Source of the DNA: Magnetococcales bacterium
GTDB taxonomy: Bacteria > Pseudomonadota > Magnetococcia > Magnetococcales > Magnetaquicoccaceae
Direction of reading: 5' to 3'
Length of the DNA stretch: 47,335 bases
NCBI GenBank assembly: GCA_015231915.1
Contig: JADGAR010000028.1
Span: 1-47,335 of the forward strand
Positions 14,064 to 22,676 of this stretch are shown here, in pieces; positions within the stretch are counted from its first letter, which is position 1; every line of letters starts with the position of its first letter. Below the pieces are notes generated by a model, which worked only from the letters and a program-made list of their open reading frames with translations, had not been told where the DNA came from and made no database searches. The position numbers and the translations under genes were made by a program.

Positions 14064-16988
14064 ATGCCGGATACGACCATTCAGACCATTCTGCAACTGG
14101 ATGCGGATGACAACCGGGAGGGGCTGCTCTCCTTCATTCAGGAGGGTCCCAAGGATCACTTCGCGATCCTGTCGGCTGCCTACCACCTGCTCTCTCGCAA
14201 TCGTCTCCAGTCCGCCTATGTCCTGGCCATGTTCCTGGCCAATCAGGGGTATCAGCACCAGCTTATCGCCCTGACCCTGGCCATCGGCGGGGTGGTGTAC
14301 GACAATGCCGACGAGGAACGGCGTGGGATGGCCAACCTCGCCACCCTGGCCGACCAGTTGACCCCGGAACAGCAGGAGAATACCTACCGGCAGATCGTCA
14401 TCCCGGTGATGACCCCCCTGCTGACCGAGGCCGTGAAACACGGCAACGCCACCACGGCGATGCGGTTGCTTGCGATCCTGCGGGCCGATGTCCCCTTTCT
14501 GCGCACCATTTTCGACCCTCATGCGCCCCTTTCTCCCACCTTTCTCGACGATATGCGGCAACGCGGCCAGGCGCGGTTCGCGCCTCTCTCCCTGCCGCTC
14601 CCCGGCCCGGATACGCCCCGTCGCCCCCGTTGCGCAGTGGTGGCGTTTCGTCCCGGAGGACCCCGCGATCATCACCTCCTGGTCCACGACGGCGTGCGTC
14701 TGGTCGAGGCCATGCAGGTCTACGGCTGGCAAGCCACCCTTCTGCCTCTCCGACCCCAAGCCCTGGCCGGGGACCGGATGCCGCTCTTCCAGGAGATCGT
14801 ATCGGTGTGTCGTGCCCAGCGGGCCGACATCCTGCTCCTCGATGACGCCCTGCTCCTCGACTCCCGGCAGTTGCGCACCGCCATGATCGATCAACTGCGC
14901 GCCGAAAACCCGGAACTCAGGGTGGTGGGGTGCCACCCCGATCCCTGGGTCGGCGATGCACAACCGCTGCGCGACTCCGCAGCCCGGCTCGACGCCCTCT
15001 GGAGCGTGGATGACCCCGATGCCCCGGCCTGGCGCCACCCGGAACTGTCCGGCAAGACGCTTTTCATGCCCATGCCCACCATGCGCCAGGGCGAGGTGCT
15101 CGGCGAACCGCTGGGACCGCGCATGCTGCTGGTCGGGGAACCCCTGGACGCGCAGAACTGGCTGCACATGGGTTGGGTTTGCGCCGCCGAGGATCTTGGC
15201 GTGCCGATCAAGCGCAATCTCGCCAGCTACCGGGCCGATCTGCTCGGGGAATTGACCCGGCGCGGGCAATCGGTCATCACGTTGAGCGATGCCTCTTGTC
15301 ATGTGCGTTTTACCCTGCGTGGCGATCAGAGCCGTACCATCACCCGGCATGCCTTCGACTCCCTGGCGAGCGGCGCGCTCCTGATTCAGGAGTCCTCGCC
15401 CCAGATGGATCGCCGCTTCATGGCCGGAGAACACTACCTGGAGTTCGCGAACCTCGCGGAACTGGCCGCCCTGGCCCGCTTCGTGACCGAACGCCCGCAG
15501 GAAGCGGAAGCGATCCGGCAGCGCGGTCACGCCTTTGCCATGGCCCATTACGGCAACGACCGGCTGATGGGGGGTCTGGATCGGCGCCTCTTCGGTCCTG
15601 GGCACCGCCCTGTGGTTGCGCCGCCCGCCGACCAGGCCGCGCTCCTCTCCGTGAATCCCGATGGTTCCGTGACGCCGCTTTTTGCGGTCTTGCCGCCCCC
15701 GCAACCGGTGTCGGAACCTCCCGCCATCATGCTGACCATCTGCATCCCCACCTACAACCGCCATCTCCTGCTCGCCCACACCCTGGACAGCCTGCAATGG
15801 ACCCTGGAGGCCGGCGTTCCCATCGAGATCATCGTCTCGGACAATGCCTCGGACGACGCGACCGGAGAGGCTGCGCGGGCCAAGGGGGCGCTCTTCCCCT
15901 GGTTTCGTTATGTGCGTCAGTCGCGCAATCTGACCCAGCCCACCCACTGGATTTCCGCCATGCGGCTGGCCCGTGGCCGTTATTCCATCGCCTTGTCGGA
16001 CGACGACTACATCCTGCCCCAGGCACTGCTCGCCGAACTCGAGTTGCTGGAAAGCCACCCCGAACTGATCGCCAGTTACGCCTCGCCTTTGATGTGGAAT
16101 GATGCCACGGGGACCGATCATGGCAATACCTATGGAATCGACGCGCCCCGCATCTATCGCCGCGAGGATAGCGTCGAGTTGTTCAATTTTTTCATGGATC
16201 GGCGCGTCATCCCCGAGTTCGCCGTCTATCGCACCCTGGAGTACTCCCCGATGCTGTTCGAGTCTCCGACGGTCTACCCCTGTTTCATCTGGCCCTTGCA
16301 GGCCTTGCGGTACGGCCAGATCCGTTTTCATGACAACACCCTCTACCGGGTGGTGCTCTACACCCCGTTGAAGACCCCTGCCGCCAATCTTACGAATGTG
16401 GGATTGGTGCAGGTGACCAGCCTTACGGATCAATACCGGGCCGGGATCGAACTGGCGGTGGCCCAGGCGCTGGCCAACGTGGGGCTGGAGGAGTTCACGC
16501 CCGGCAACCGTCCGGTGATGCTGGACGTGATCAACGACTTCGTGATCGGGCGGATCAGCGTGGCTTCGCGGGTGGCCCAGCAGCAGGGGAATTACACCGG
16601 TGCGGTCGAGTTTCTGAAACGCTGGTCGTTGTGGGTCAAGCACGATGCCGATCGGGAGTTGATCCGCAAGGCGGATCACGAGGTGGTGGGCGGGGCGGTG
16701 GTGCAGACCCTGGAGCGGTTGTGCCAAATCGTCACCGGCACCCGGCGGGTGGTGTTGTGCGAGGTGCCTCATGTCGAATACTGGCTGGGGCATTTCACGA
16801 GGGTCGCCCCCCAGCTGTCGGTGGAGGCGCGGGCGCTGACGGAGGCCGCGTCCGCTGCGGATCGCGGGGAGGCGCTCTATCTCACCGATCAGGCCGAGGG
16901 GCGCGCGACGCTGTTGCAGGCAGGGGTCGAGGCCGGCAGGATCCTGCTGCTGTCCGACCTGGTACTCATGTTGCGCGTGCGGAAATGA
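14064..16988 (+). CDS. Bifunctional glycosyltransferase: CgeB-like GT-B plus GT2 domain
   Basis: The 974-residue protein starts at the ATG after GAGGAGGGG; the open frame back to 13986 has no ribosome site. Order: helical module (about 1-150, ending ADVPFLRTIFDP), CgeB-like GT-B region (about 185-530; CHVRFTLRGDQ, GALLIQESSP, GEHYLEF), GT-A family 2 domain (about 555-790; LTICIPTYNRHLLL, EIIVSDNASDDATGE, IALSDDDYI with the metal-binding DDD), then a C-terminal module from about 870 (VVLCEVPHVEYWLGHF). Two catalytic folds suggest it adds two different sugars, probably to a surface or flagellar glycan. It is convergent with the epimerase at 17008, with only 19 nt between. Confidence 0.85.
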   Translation: MPDTTIQTILQLDADDNREGLLSFIQEGPKDHFAILSAAYHLLSRNRLQSAYVLAMFLANQGYQHQLIALTLAIGGVVYDNADEERRGMANLATLADQLTPEQQENTYRQIVIPVMTPLLTEAVKHGNATTAMRLLAILRADVPFLRTIFDPHAPLSPTFLDDMRQRGQARFAPLSLPLPGPDTPRRPRCAVVAFRPGGPRDHHLLVHDGVRLVEAMQVYGWQATLLPLRPQALAGDRMPLFQEIVSVCRAQRADILLLDDALLLDSRQLRTAMIDQLRAENPELRVVGCHPDPWVGDAQPLRDSAARLDALWSVDDPDAPAWRHPELSGKTLFMPMPTMRQGEVLGEPLGPRMLLVGEPLDAQNWLHMGWVCAAEDLGVPIKRNLASYRADLLGELTRRGQSVITLSDASCHVRFTLRGDQSRTITRHAFDSLASGALLIQESSPQMDRRFMAGEHYLEFANLAELAALARFVTERPQEAEAIRQRGHAFAMAHYGNDRLMGGLDRRLFGPGHRPVVAPPADQAALLSVNPDGSVTPLFAVLPPPQPVSEPPAIMLTICIPTYNRHLLLAHTLDSLQWTLEAGVPIEIIVSDNASDDATGEAARAKGALFPWFRYVRQSRNLTQPTHWISAMRLARGRYSIALSDDDYILPQALLAELELLESHPELIASYASPLMWNDATGTDHGNTYGIDAPRIYRREDSVELFNFFMDRRVIPEFAVYRTLEYSPMLFESPTVYPCFIWPLQALRYGQIRFHDNTLYRVVLYTPLKTPAANLTNVGLVQVTSLTDQYRAGIELAVAQALANVGLEEFTPGNRPVMLDVINDFVIGRISVASRVAQQQGNYTGAVEFLKRWSLWVKHDADRELIRKADHEVVGGAVVQTLERLCQIVTGTRRVVLCEVPHVEYWLGHFTRVAPQLSVEARALTEAASAADRGEALYLTDQAEGRATLLQAGVEAGRILLLSDLVLMLRVRK

Positions 16989-16997
16989 AAAGGATCG

Positions 16998-17020
16998 GGC
17001 GTGCCTCTTATGAGGGCGCC
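16998..17020. repeat. Inverted repeat in a convergent gene junction
   Basis: GGCGTGCCTC, loop TTAT and GAGGGCGCC can form a 9-bp stem with one bulged G and one wobble pair. It spans the stop codon of the - strand epimerase and the gap to the + strand glycosyltransferase. No T-run follows on either strand, so it is not a typical intrinsic terminator; it may still stabilise mRNA 3' ends. Confidence 0.35.
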
Positions 17021-18003
17021 TGGGCGCACAGGGTGTCCAGCAGGCGGTTGACCTCGTCGTTGGGGAGCAGCAGACGCGGATCGCTGCGGAAATACCCCAC
17101 CAGTTCCGCCAGCCCCTGCTCCAGGGTGACCTCGGCCCGCCAGTCGGGACAGAACCGTTTGATCTTGCTGTTGTCGTACAGGTCGCACCACATCTTGTGC
17201 CACAGGATCACTTCCCCCAGGCGCACAGAGGCGGCGGCGATGTCGGCGCTGGTGCGATAGCGCAAATCGGGAGGGGCCACTTCCAGTGCTCTGGCCAGGG
17301 CCAGGGTGATCTCACGCCAGGTCAGGACCTCGTCGGAGGTGATGTGGAAGACCTCTCCGAAGCTGTCGGGATTGCCGTACAACCCCATCACCCCACGGGC
17401 GAAGTCGCTGGAGTGGGTCAGGGTCCACAAGGTGGTGCCATCGCCATGCAGCAGGATGGGACGGCGGTTTTGCATGCGCCAGGGAATGGTCCAGTCCGGG
17501 TCGCCCACCGCCACCGGGACAATGGTGTCGTAGGTGTGGGCCGCGCGCACCACGGTGACGGGAAAGCCCCGCTCCCGCCAGGCGGCGAGCAACACCTCCT
17601 CGGCCTGGCGTTTGCCGACGGCATAGGGCCAGCCGTGGGTCAGCAGGTCAGCATCCTCGGTGAAGGGGAGCCTGGCCCGCGTCCGGTCGTACATCCCGGT
17701 GGTGCTGACGAACAGATAATGACCGGTCCGTCCGGCGAAATAGTCGAGGACCTGCGTGGCCTGCGGGGCGTTGTAACAGAGAACGTCGAGCACCACGTCG
17801 AAGCATTGCCCCTCCAGGCGGGCGAAGACGGCAGCCGGGTCGCGGATGTCCGCGAAGAGCACCCGGCAACCGGGCGGGGCAAGACGGCGAATTCTGGCCG
17901 GCGCGCCCCGGTTCAGGAGGGTCACCTCCCATCCCGCAGCCAGGGCGGCCTGGGCCGAGCGCCAACTGATGTTGCCCGTGCCGCCGACGATCAAAAGCTT
18001 CAT
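17008..18003 (-). CDS. NAD-dependent epimerase/dehydratase, second copy
   Basis: The 331-residue protein begins MKLLIVGGTGNIS, a glycine-rich Rossmann loop, and has VSTTGMYD and YAVGK (YxxxK) in the active-site positions, then WTLTHSSDFARGV. It is only distantly related to the epimerase at 9411-10304 and closer to the atypical SDR type with GGTGxxS. It probably acts on a nucleotide sugar in the glycan island. The ATG overlaps the stop of the radical SAM gene upstream (ATGA at 18003-18000), a strong argument for this start and for coupled translation. A longer frame to 18486 is a shadow of the radical SAM gene. Confidence 0.85.
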   Translation of the reverse strand: MKLLIVGGTGNISWRSAQAALAAGWEVTLLNRGAPARIRRLAPPGCRVLFADIRDPAAVFARLEGQCFDVVLDVLCYNAPQATQVLDYFAGRTGHYLFVSTTGMYDRTRARLPFTEDADLLTHGWPYAVGKRQAEEVLLAAWRERGFPVTVVRAAHTYDTIVPVAVGDPDWTIPWRMQNRRPILLHGDGTTLWTLTHSSDFARGVMGLYGNPDSFGEVFHITSDEVLTWREITLALARALEVAPPDLRYRTSADIAAASVRLGEVILWHKMWCDLYDNSKIKRFCPDWRAEVTLEQGLAELVGYFRSDPRLLLPNDEVNRLLDTLCAQAPS

Positions 18004-19019
18004 GGCGTCTGCCTGGCGAGCAGACGTTTCCTGATATCGTCCGCATTGGCGTCGATGTTGTCCAGCACCCCATACGACATCACCTGACAGATGGCGCAGG
18101 TCGGATCCTCCTTGCGCCGTCCCTCCAGATGGGCCAGCCGGTGGGCGGTGATGCGCTGTCCCTCCCAGATCTTCTGCAACGACTCCTCCCGCACGTCGCC
18201 GATCACCAGTTTGCGCGCCCAGTCCTGCACGCACAGGCTCACCGTGCCATCGGAATTGATCACGGTCAGGTAGAAGAAATAGGGACAGACCTTTCGTTCC
18301 AGCACCTCCTGGCCGTAATGGCCGATGGTGAAGTTCATCGGCATCTCTTCGAACGCGAAGCCCGGCCAGGCCGGGGAGATGTGTTCGAAAAAGATGCGAT
18401 CCGCGATCTCTCCGAAAATCTCCAGAAACCGCTGTTGATCCTCCTCCGAGAGATTCTCCTGAATCGCCTTGATGTAGATCTCGCACTTGCCGCGTATGGC
18501 GTAGAGGTGACGAATGTTTTCGACATATTTGGAAAACCGGGTCCGGGTCCTGACGTATTTCAGGAACTGGGCGTCGTTGACCCCGTTGACCGAAATGTTG
18601 ATCTGGTCGATTCCGGCAGCGATCAGCCGTTCGTTGAGTTTGGGCGAAAAGAGCGAACCGTTGGTGGTCATGTCGATCCTGCCCACCCGGTCGCTCTCCC
18701 TGGCGTAGCGGATCATCTCCGGAAGGTGGCGGTTGAGGAGCGGTTCGCCCTCCTTGTAGAAACGCAGGACGCGGATCGGTTCGGGAAACTCCTGCAGGTC
18801 ATCGACGATCTTGCGGAACAGGCCTAAATCCATCGGTCCCTGGTAACGCCCCGTTGCCGCGATCAACTCCCGGTTGCCGGTGGCGCAGAAGCGGCAGCGA
18901 TAGTTGCAGTGGCTCGCCGGATCGACCATCACCACGAACGGGGTTGCCAGGGGCAGGACCTGCCCCAGGTCGGTTCTTTTTTGCGGGTCCATGGTGCGAG
19001 CCTGATATTCCGCTTTCAT
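18000..19019 (-). CDS. Radical SAM/SPASM-type protein, copy 2
   Basis: This 339-residue paralogue of the protein at 10502-11518 has the radical SAM motif CNYRCRFC (Cys38, 42, 45), LRFYKEGEPLLN, TTNGSL, INSDGTVSLC and CAIC near the C-terminus. The C-terminal cysteine set is smaller than in copy 1 (copy 1 has CGACGQLSHC), so the auxiliary cluster may differ. It is coupled to the epimerase by an ATGA overlap and lies 19 nt after the methyltransferase, giving a methyltransferase-radical SAM-epimerase unit. A role in making an unusual sugar is plausible but not shown. Confidence 0.87.
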   Translation of the reverse strand: MKAEYQARTMDPQKRTDLGQVLPLATPFVVMVDPASHCNYRCRFCATGNRELIAATGRYQGPMDLGLFRKIVDDLQEFPEPIRVLRFYKEGEPLLNRHLPEMIRYARESDRVGRIDMTTNGSLFSPKLNERLIAAGIDQINISVNGVNDAQFLKYVRTRTRFSKYVENIRHLYAIRGKCEIYIKAIQENLSEEDQQRFLEIFGEIADRIFFEHISPAWPGFAFEEMPMNFTIGHYGQEVLERKVCPYFFYLTVINSDGTVSLCVQDWARKLVIGDVREESLQKIWEGQRITAHRLAHLEGRRKEDPTCAICQVMSYGVLDNIDANADDIRKRLLARQTP

Positions 19020-19038
19020 GCGGCATCTCCCGTAGGCA

Positions 19039-20274
19039 TCAGAGGATTCGCAATTCGGGCACCGGAATGACGAAACGGCCTCCCCACTCGCGGATGTGCG
19101 CCATTTGTTCCATGATTTCGTCTTGAATGTTCCAGGGGAGGATCAGCAGATAATCCGGGCGCACGGTGTCGATCCTCGCAGGGGCATGGATCGGGATGCG
19201 GTTGCCGGGCAGGAACATCCCCTGCTTGTGGGGGCTGATATCCACCGTGAAGGGCAGCAGATCGGGCCGGATGCCGCAGAAGTTGAGCAGGGTGTTCCCC
19301 TTGGCCGGTGCGCCGTAACCCACCACGCTGCGTCCTTCCTCGTGTGCCCTGATCAGAAATTTCAGCAAATCGAGTTTGATCTGCAAGACCTGCTCCCGGA
19401 AGGTGGTGTAGCTTTCCATCCGTTCCCATCCCTGCTCATGTTCCAGTGCCGCCAGGGCGCGCATCCGGCTGGTGGGGAGCCTCTCCTCTTCTTCGATGTG
19501 GGCCGCGTAGATGCGCAGCGAGCCGCCGTGGGTGGGCAGTTCCTCGATGTCGAAGATCCGCAAGCCGTGATGGGCGAAAATCCGTTGCGCGGTCAGCAGG
19601 GAAAAATAAGAAAAATGTTCGTGATAGATGGTGTCGAACTGTTTTCCCTCCACCATGCGCAGCAGGTGAGGGAACTCCATGGTGATCGTGCCGCCGGGTT
19701 TGAGCAGGATCTTCATGCCGGCCACGAAGTCGTTGAGGTTGGGGACGTGGGCCAGGACGTTGTTGCCGATCAGCAGGTCGGGGCGAACGCCACGCGCCAC
19801 CAGCTGGCGGGCGGTTTCCACGCCGAAGAAATCCATGTGGGTGGGAATGCCCTTGGCCATGGCCACTTCCGCCACATTGCGCGCCGGTTCCACCCCCAGG
19901 ACCGGAATGCCCTTGTCCATCAGGTAGCGGAGCAGATAGCCGTCGTTGCTGGCGATCTCCACCACCAGGCTTGCCTGGTGCAACCCGAACCGTTCCACGG
20001 CCATGTCGGCATAGCGTTCCATGTGGCGCAGCCAGGTTTGGGAATACGATGAAAAATAGACGTATTCGGTAAAGATATTGTCCGGGGTCTGGAACATCTC
20101 CAGTTGAACCAGAAAGCAACTGTCACAAACGTAGACCCGCAAGGGGAAGTGCGGTTCCATTTCGTTTTGCTGATCGGGGCGCAGAAAGCGATTGGAAATG
20201 GGGCTGGTGCCGAGATCGATGAATTCGAACGTCACCACCTTGCTGCAAAACCGACAATGGACTGTGTTGTTCAT
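19039..20274 (-). CDS. Class I SAM-dependent C-methyltransferase (sugar C-methyltransferase type)
   Basis: The protein has 411 residues, the usual length for TylC3/EvaC-type sugar C-methyltransferases. An N-terminal zinc-binding motif (Cys7, Cys10, Cys50, Cys53) precedes a SAM-binding core (VVEIASNDGYLL, GVEPA, GGTITMEFPHL) and the family's C-terminal Rossmann-like domain (VVGYGAPAKGNTLLN). The motif YHEHFSYFS carries the His/Tyr residues of the active site. Such enzymes put a branching methyl on a keto-sugar nucleotide, which fits the epimerase and glycosyltransferase neighbours. AGGAGAA lies 5 nt before the ATG. It is the first of three genes in this - strand unit and begins only 9 nt after mltA. 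Confidence 0.9.
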   Translation of the reverse strand: MNNTVHCRFCSKVVTFEFIDLGTSPISNRFLRPDQQNEMEPHFPLRVYVCDSCFLVQLEMFQTPDNIFTEYVYFSSYSQTWLRHMERYADMAVERFGLHQASLVVEIASNDGYLLRYLMDKGIPVLGVEPARNVAEVAMAKGIPTHMDFFGVETARQLVARGVRPDLLIGNNVLAHVPNLNDFVAGMKILLKPGGTITMEFPHLLRMVEGKQFDTIYHEHFSYFSLLTAQRIFAHHGLRIFDIEELPTHGGSLRIYAAHIEEEERLPTSRMRALAALEHEQGWERMESYTTFREQVLQIKLDLLKFLIRAHEEGRSVVGYGAPAKGNTLLNFCGIRPDLLPFTVDISPHKQGMFLPGNRIPIHAPARIDTVRPDYLLILPWNIQDEIMEQMAHIREWGGRFVIPVPELRIL

Positions 20275-20283
20275 GAGGTTCTC

Positions 20284-21618
20284 CTATGAGACGCCCGGAC
20301 GGGGCGCGATGAAGTAGAGACGGGAACCGTTCTGCTTCATCACTCCGGCCTGGTATTCCATCAACTCCCCGAAGCCGAAGAAAAGATCCACCCGTCCAGG
20401 CCCGCGAATCGCGCCTCCCGTGTCCTGATTGACCACGAAACGGACATCCTGACGCCAGCCGGTCACGGTTTTGCCGTCTGCGTCCATGTTGGGCAGCGTG
20501 GTGGAGAGAATCCCGGGCGCCCCACGGGGAAACAGCCGGTGATCGGTGGCAATCGAGCGGTCTTTGGTCAAGGGGACATTGATGTTGCCCACGGCATCCC
20601 CCTTCAATTCGTGGAAGAAGACGTAGGAGCGATCGGCGAAGAAGAGCCGTCGCTGCTGCAGGGGATGCTCTTCCAGCCAGCGACGCAGGCGGGGCATGGT
20701 CATCTCCTGATGGGGAATCTCCCCCTCGTCGATCAGAATCTGGCCGACCGCCTTGTAGGGCTGTCCGTTGGCCCCGTCGAAGCCGATGCGCAGGATGCGT
20801 CCGTCCTCCATCTTGACACGGCCCGAACCCTGGATGTGCAGGAAGAAGGCGTCGATGGCGTTGTCCACCCAGACCAGTTCCAGGCCGCGTCCGGCCAATG
20901 CGCCTGCCGGAGGGGCGGGATTGGCCGGTTTTTTCTTGCCCGTTTTGCCTTTCGCTTGCGCCTTGGGATCCGGGGCTTTGGGCGGCGGTTTGCGGATGAA
21001 CGGGTCGTCGATTTCGGCACGGGTGTAATAGGGCACGCGTTTGCCCTTCACCACGCGGTAGCCGTTTCCGGAACCGGCATTCACCAGTTCGGGCGGGCGG
21101 CGGTAGATCGGATAGAAATAGCGCTTGGAGGGGGTGGTGGAGCCGTACAACAGCGGCTCGAAATAGCCGGTGACCAGGATGTTGCCCTTGGAATTGCCCC
21201 CCACCGACCGGTACAGACGATAGCGTTCCTTCAGGGCGCGTTCCAGGGCCTCGGCATCTCCGGAGGCGGCCAGGTCCGCCAGTTCGCGGCTGATTTCGCG
21301 CATGCGTGCGGCATTGATGCGCAGGGAGCCGAACTGGAACTCCTGGTCCGCCGGAATGCGCTGGTAATAGAGCGCGCTTTGTTTCAGGGCCTCGGCCCAG
21401 GTATGGAGCATCTCGTCCCGGAACACATCCGGGGGGATTTCCTGCCAGGTGACGGCGCGCAGGCTGGCGCCTGGCGGTGCGTCTTCCTCCATCACCTCGA
21501 CGATGGGGGGCTTGGCCTTGGGGGCCGGGGGGAGCATCACCTCGTGGACCGGCTGGCTCTGACATCCGGTGAACGTGATCAGTACCACGAATCCCAACCA
21601 TTGCATCAATCGTTTCAT
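20284..21618 (-). CDS. mltA: Membrane-bound lytic murein transglycosylase A
   Basis: The lipoprotein has 444 residues with a lipobox-like FTGC (Cys19) after a hydrophobic signal. The MltA domain (residues about 100-330, TGYFEPLLYGS, PIYRRPPEL) and the C-terminal 3D domain (DTGGAIRGPGRVDLFFG) with conserved acidic residues identify the enzyme, which cleaves peptidoglycan to 1,6-anhydromuropeptides at the outer membrane. A basic, Pro/Lys-rich insertion at about 207-240 (KAPDPKAQAKGKTGKKKP) is not typical and may be a surface loop. I chose the ATG at 21618 because GGAGG lies 5 nt upstream; an ATG at 21630 would overlap that site. Confidence 0.93.
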   Translation of the reverse strand: MKRLMQWLGFVVLITFTGCQSQPVHEVMLPPAPKAKPPIVEVMEEDAPPGASLRAVTWQEIPPDVFRDEMLHTWAEALKQSALYYQRIPADQEFQFGSLRINAARMREISRELADLAASGDAEALERALKERYRLYRSVGGNSKGNILVTGYFEPLLYGSTTPSKRYFYPIYRRPPELVNAGSGNGYRVVKGKRVPYYTRAEIDDPFIRKPPPKAPDPKAQAKGKTGKKKPANPAPPAGALAGRGLELVWVDNAIDAFFLHIQGSGRVKMEDGRILRIGFDGANGQPYKAVGQILIDEGEIPHQEMTMPRLRRWLEEHPLQQRRLFFADRSYVFFHELKGDAVGNINVPLTKDRSIATDHRLFPRGAPGILSTTLPNMDADGKTVTGWRQDVRFVVNQDTGGAIRGPGRVDLFFGFGELMEYQAGVMKQNGSRLYFIAPRPGVS

Positions 21619-21645
21619 GGCATCCTCCAACCTTGATGTCCGGCA

Positions 21646-21662
21646 AACCTGAATTTCAGGTT
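21646..21662. promoter_or_regulatory. Palindrome upstream of mltA
   Basis: AACCTGAA-T-TTCAGGTT is a perfect 8-bp inverted repeat with a single central base, flanked by GGC on one side and GCC on the other. A direct repeat TTAATGCC-A-TTAATGCC follows at 21661-21677. It lies in the 80-nt gap between the deacetylase stop and the mltA start. A dimeric regulator site or a transcript hairpin are both possible; no T-run follows, so a terminator is unlikely. Confidence 0.4.
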
Positions 21663-21698
21663 AATGCCATTAATGCCGAACAATTGCAAGGTCTTTCG

Positions 21699-22670
21699 TT
21701 AAACCAGGCTGGCGAGGGGCAGCAGGGCCGGAGTCCCGTTAGCGGCGAGAAGACGCAGGAAGCGCTTTACGCCGTGCGGTTCGTTGCCGTTGCCGTGCAG
21801 CAGGAGGATGCCGCCGTCGCGGATGGGGTCGCCGTCCGCCATGATGGCGTCGCAGCCCACCACCAGCAGCCCCAGGTCGGTGAGGGTTGCGATCGACTCC
21901 CGGTTGGAGACGAGACCGGGAAAGCGAAAGAACGGCGTGGGCGTCACACCGTTTTGCAGCAAAAGCCATTCGAGGGAGAGGGCCTCGCAAACGGGATCGC
22001 TGCCTGGGGCCAGGAGAAAATTGTCGGCGTTGCGGCGGTCGCGGGCGTAAAAGTGGGTCAGGGTGTGATTGATCCAGGTGATGGCGAGGGCGTCGGGCCG
22101 GTCGTGGGCGCGCAGCCAGGCGAAGTCGTCGGGGTGGCGCCGGATCCATCCCCCGGAAACCGCGATGGCCACCGGGATGGGGCGGGGCAGGGGGCTGGCC
22201 AGGAGCGCCTCGAAGAGGGGGTGGTCCATGGGCCGGGGCGAAGGGCAAAGATCGATGGAGAGGCAGAAGCCTGCGGCGGGGTGGGCGGCGCGGCGCAGGC
22301 CGTCGTTGATGAGGGGATGGGGAGGGGCGGTCTGCCGGTGGAGCGCCAGGGCATAGGGGGACTGGGCAAAGGTGGCGGGCGGGTCGGCGGACCAGGGGAG
22401 GCGGGCGGCATCCTCGATGGCGGTGGCGAGGGTGGCGGGATCCAGCGTCACCAGTCGCTGCGTGCCTTCCTGCTCGAATTCGCGCAATACCAGGAGGTGA
22501 CGACCCGATGCGTCCTTGCGGAATTGGCGCACCGGTCGATAGGGGGCGTCGAGGCGGCACGGGCGGGGTCCGTCGGCGGCCAGCAAAGGGAGGGGCGTCA
22601 GGGCGCATCCCAGCAGGAGCCGTCCCAGCATGCGGCGCGAAAGAACGGGGGGGACGGCGCTGGTGGGCAT
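21699..22670 (-). CDS. Polysaccharide deacetylase-like protein with a twin-arginine-type signal
   Basis: The 323-residue protein has an N-terminus containing SRRMLGRLLLGCALT, a twin-arginine-like signal. The NodB-fold motifs are recognisable though divergent: FCLSIDLCPS (motif 1 Asp), INHTLTHFY (H-x3-H metal motif), and FFRFPGL (motif 3 Arg-Pro). It likely removes acetyl groups from a cell-wall or envelope polysaccharide in the periplasm. Its start lies 6 nt after the acetyltransferase stop. The neighbouring MltA suggests a peptidoglycan role, but that is inference. Confidence 0.75.
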   Translation of the reverse strand: MPTSAVPPVLSRRMLGRLLLGCALTPLPLLAADGPRPCRLDAPYRPVRQFRKDASGRHLLVLREFEQEGTQRLVTLDPATLATAIEDAARLPWSADPPATFAQSPYALALHRQTAPPHPLINDGLRRAAHPAAGFCLSIDLCPSPRPMDHPLFEALLASPLPRPIPVAIAVSGGWIRRHPDDFAWLRAHDRPDALAITWINHTLTHFYARDRRNADNFLLAPGSDPVCEALSLEWLLLQNGVTPTPFFRFPGLVSNRESIATLTDLGLLVVGCDAIMADGDPIRDGGILLLHGNGNEPHGVKRFLRLLAANGTPALLPLASLV

Positions 22671-22676
22671 TGGCGT

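Noticed and set aside
14019-16793. A 924-codon - strand frame opposite the CgeB-GT2 gene
   Set aside because: Shadow frame; the + strand encodes two glycosyltransferase folds with clear motifs.
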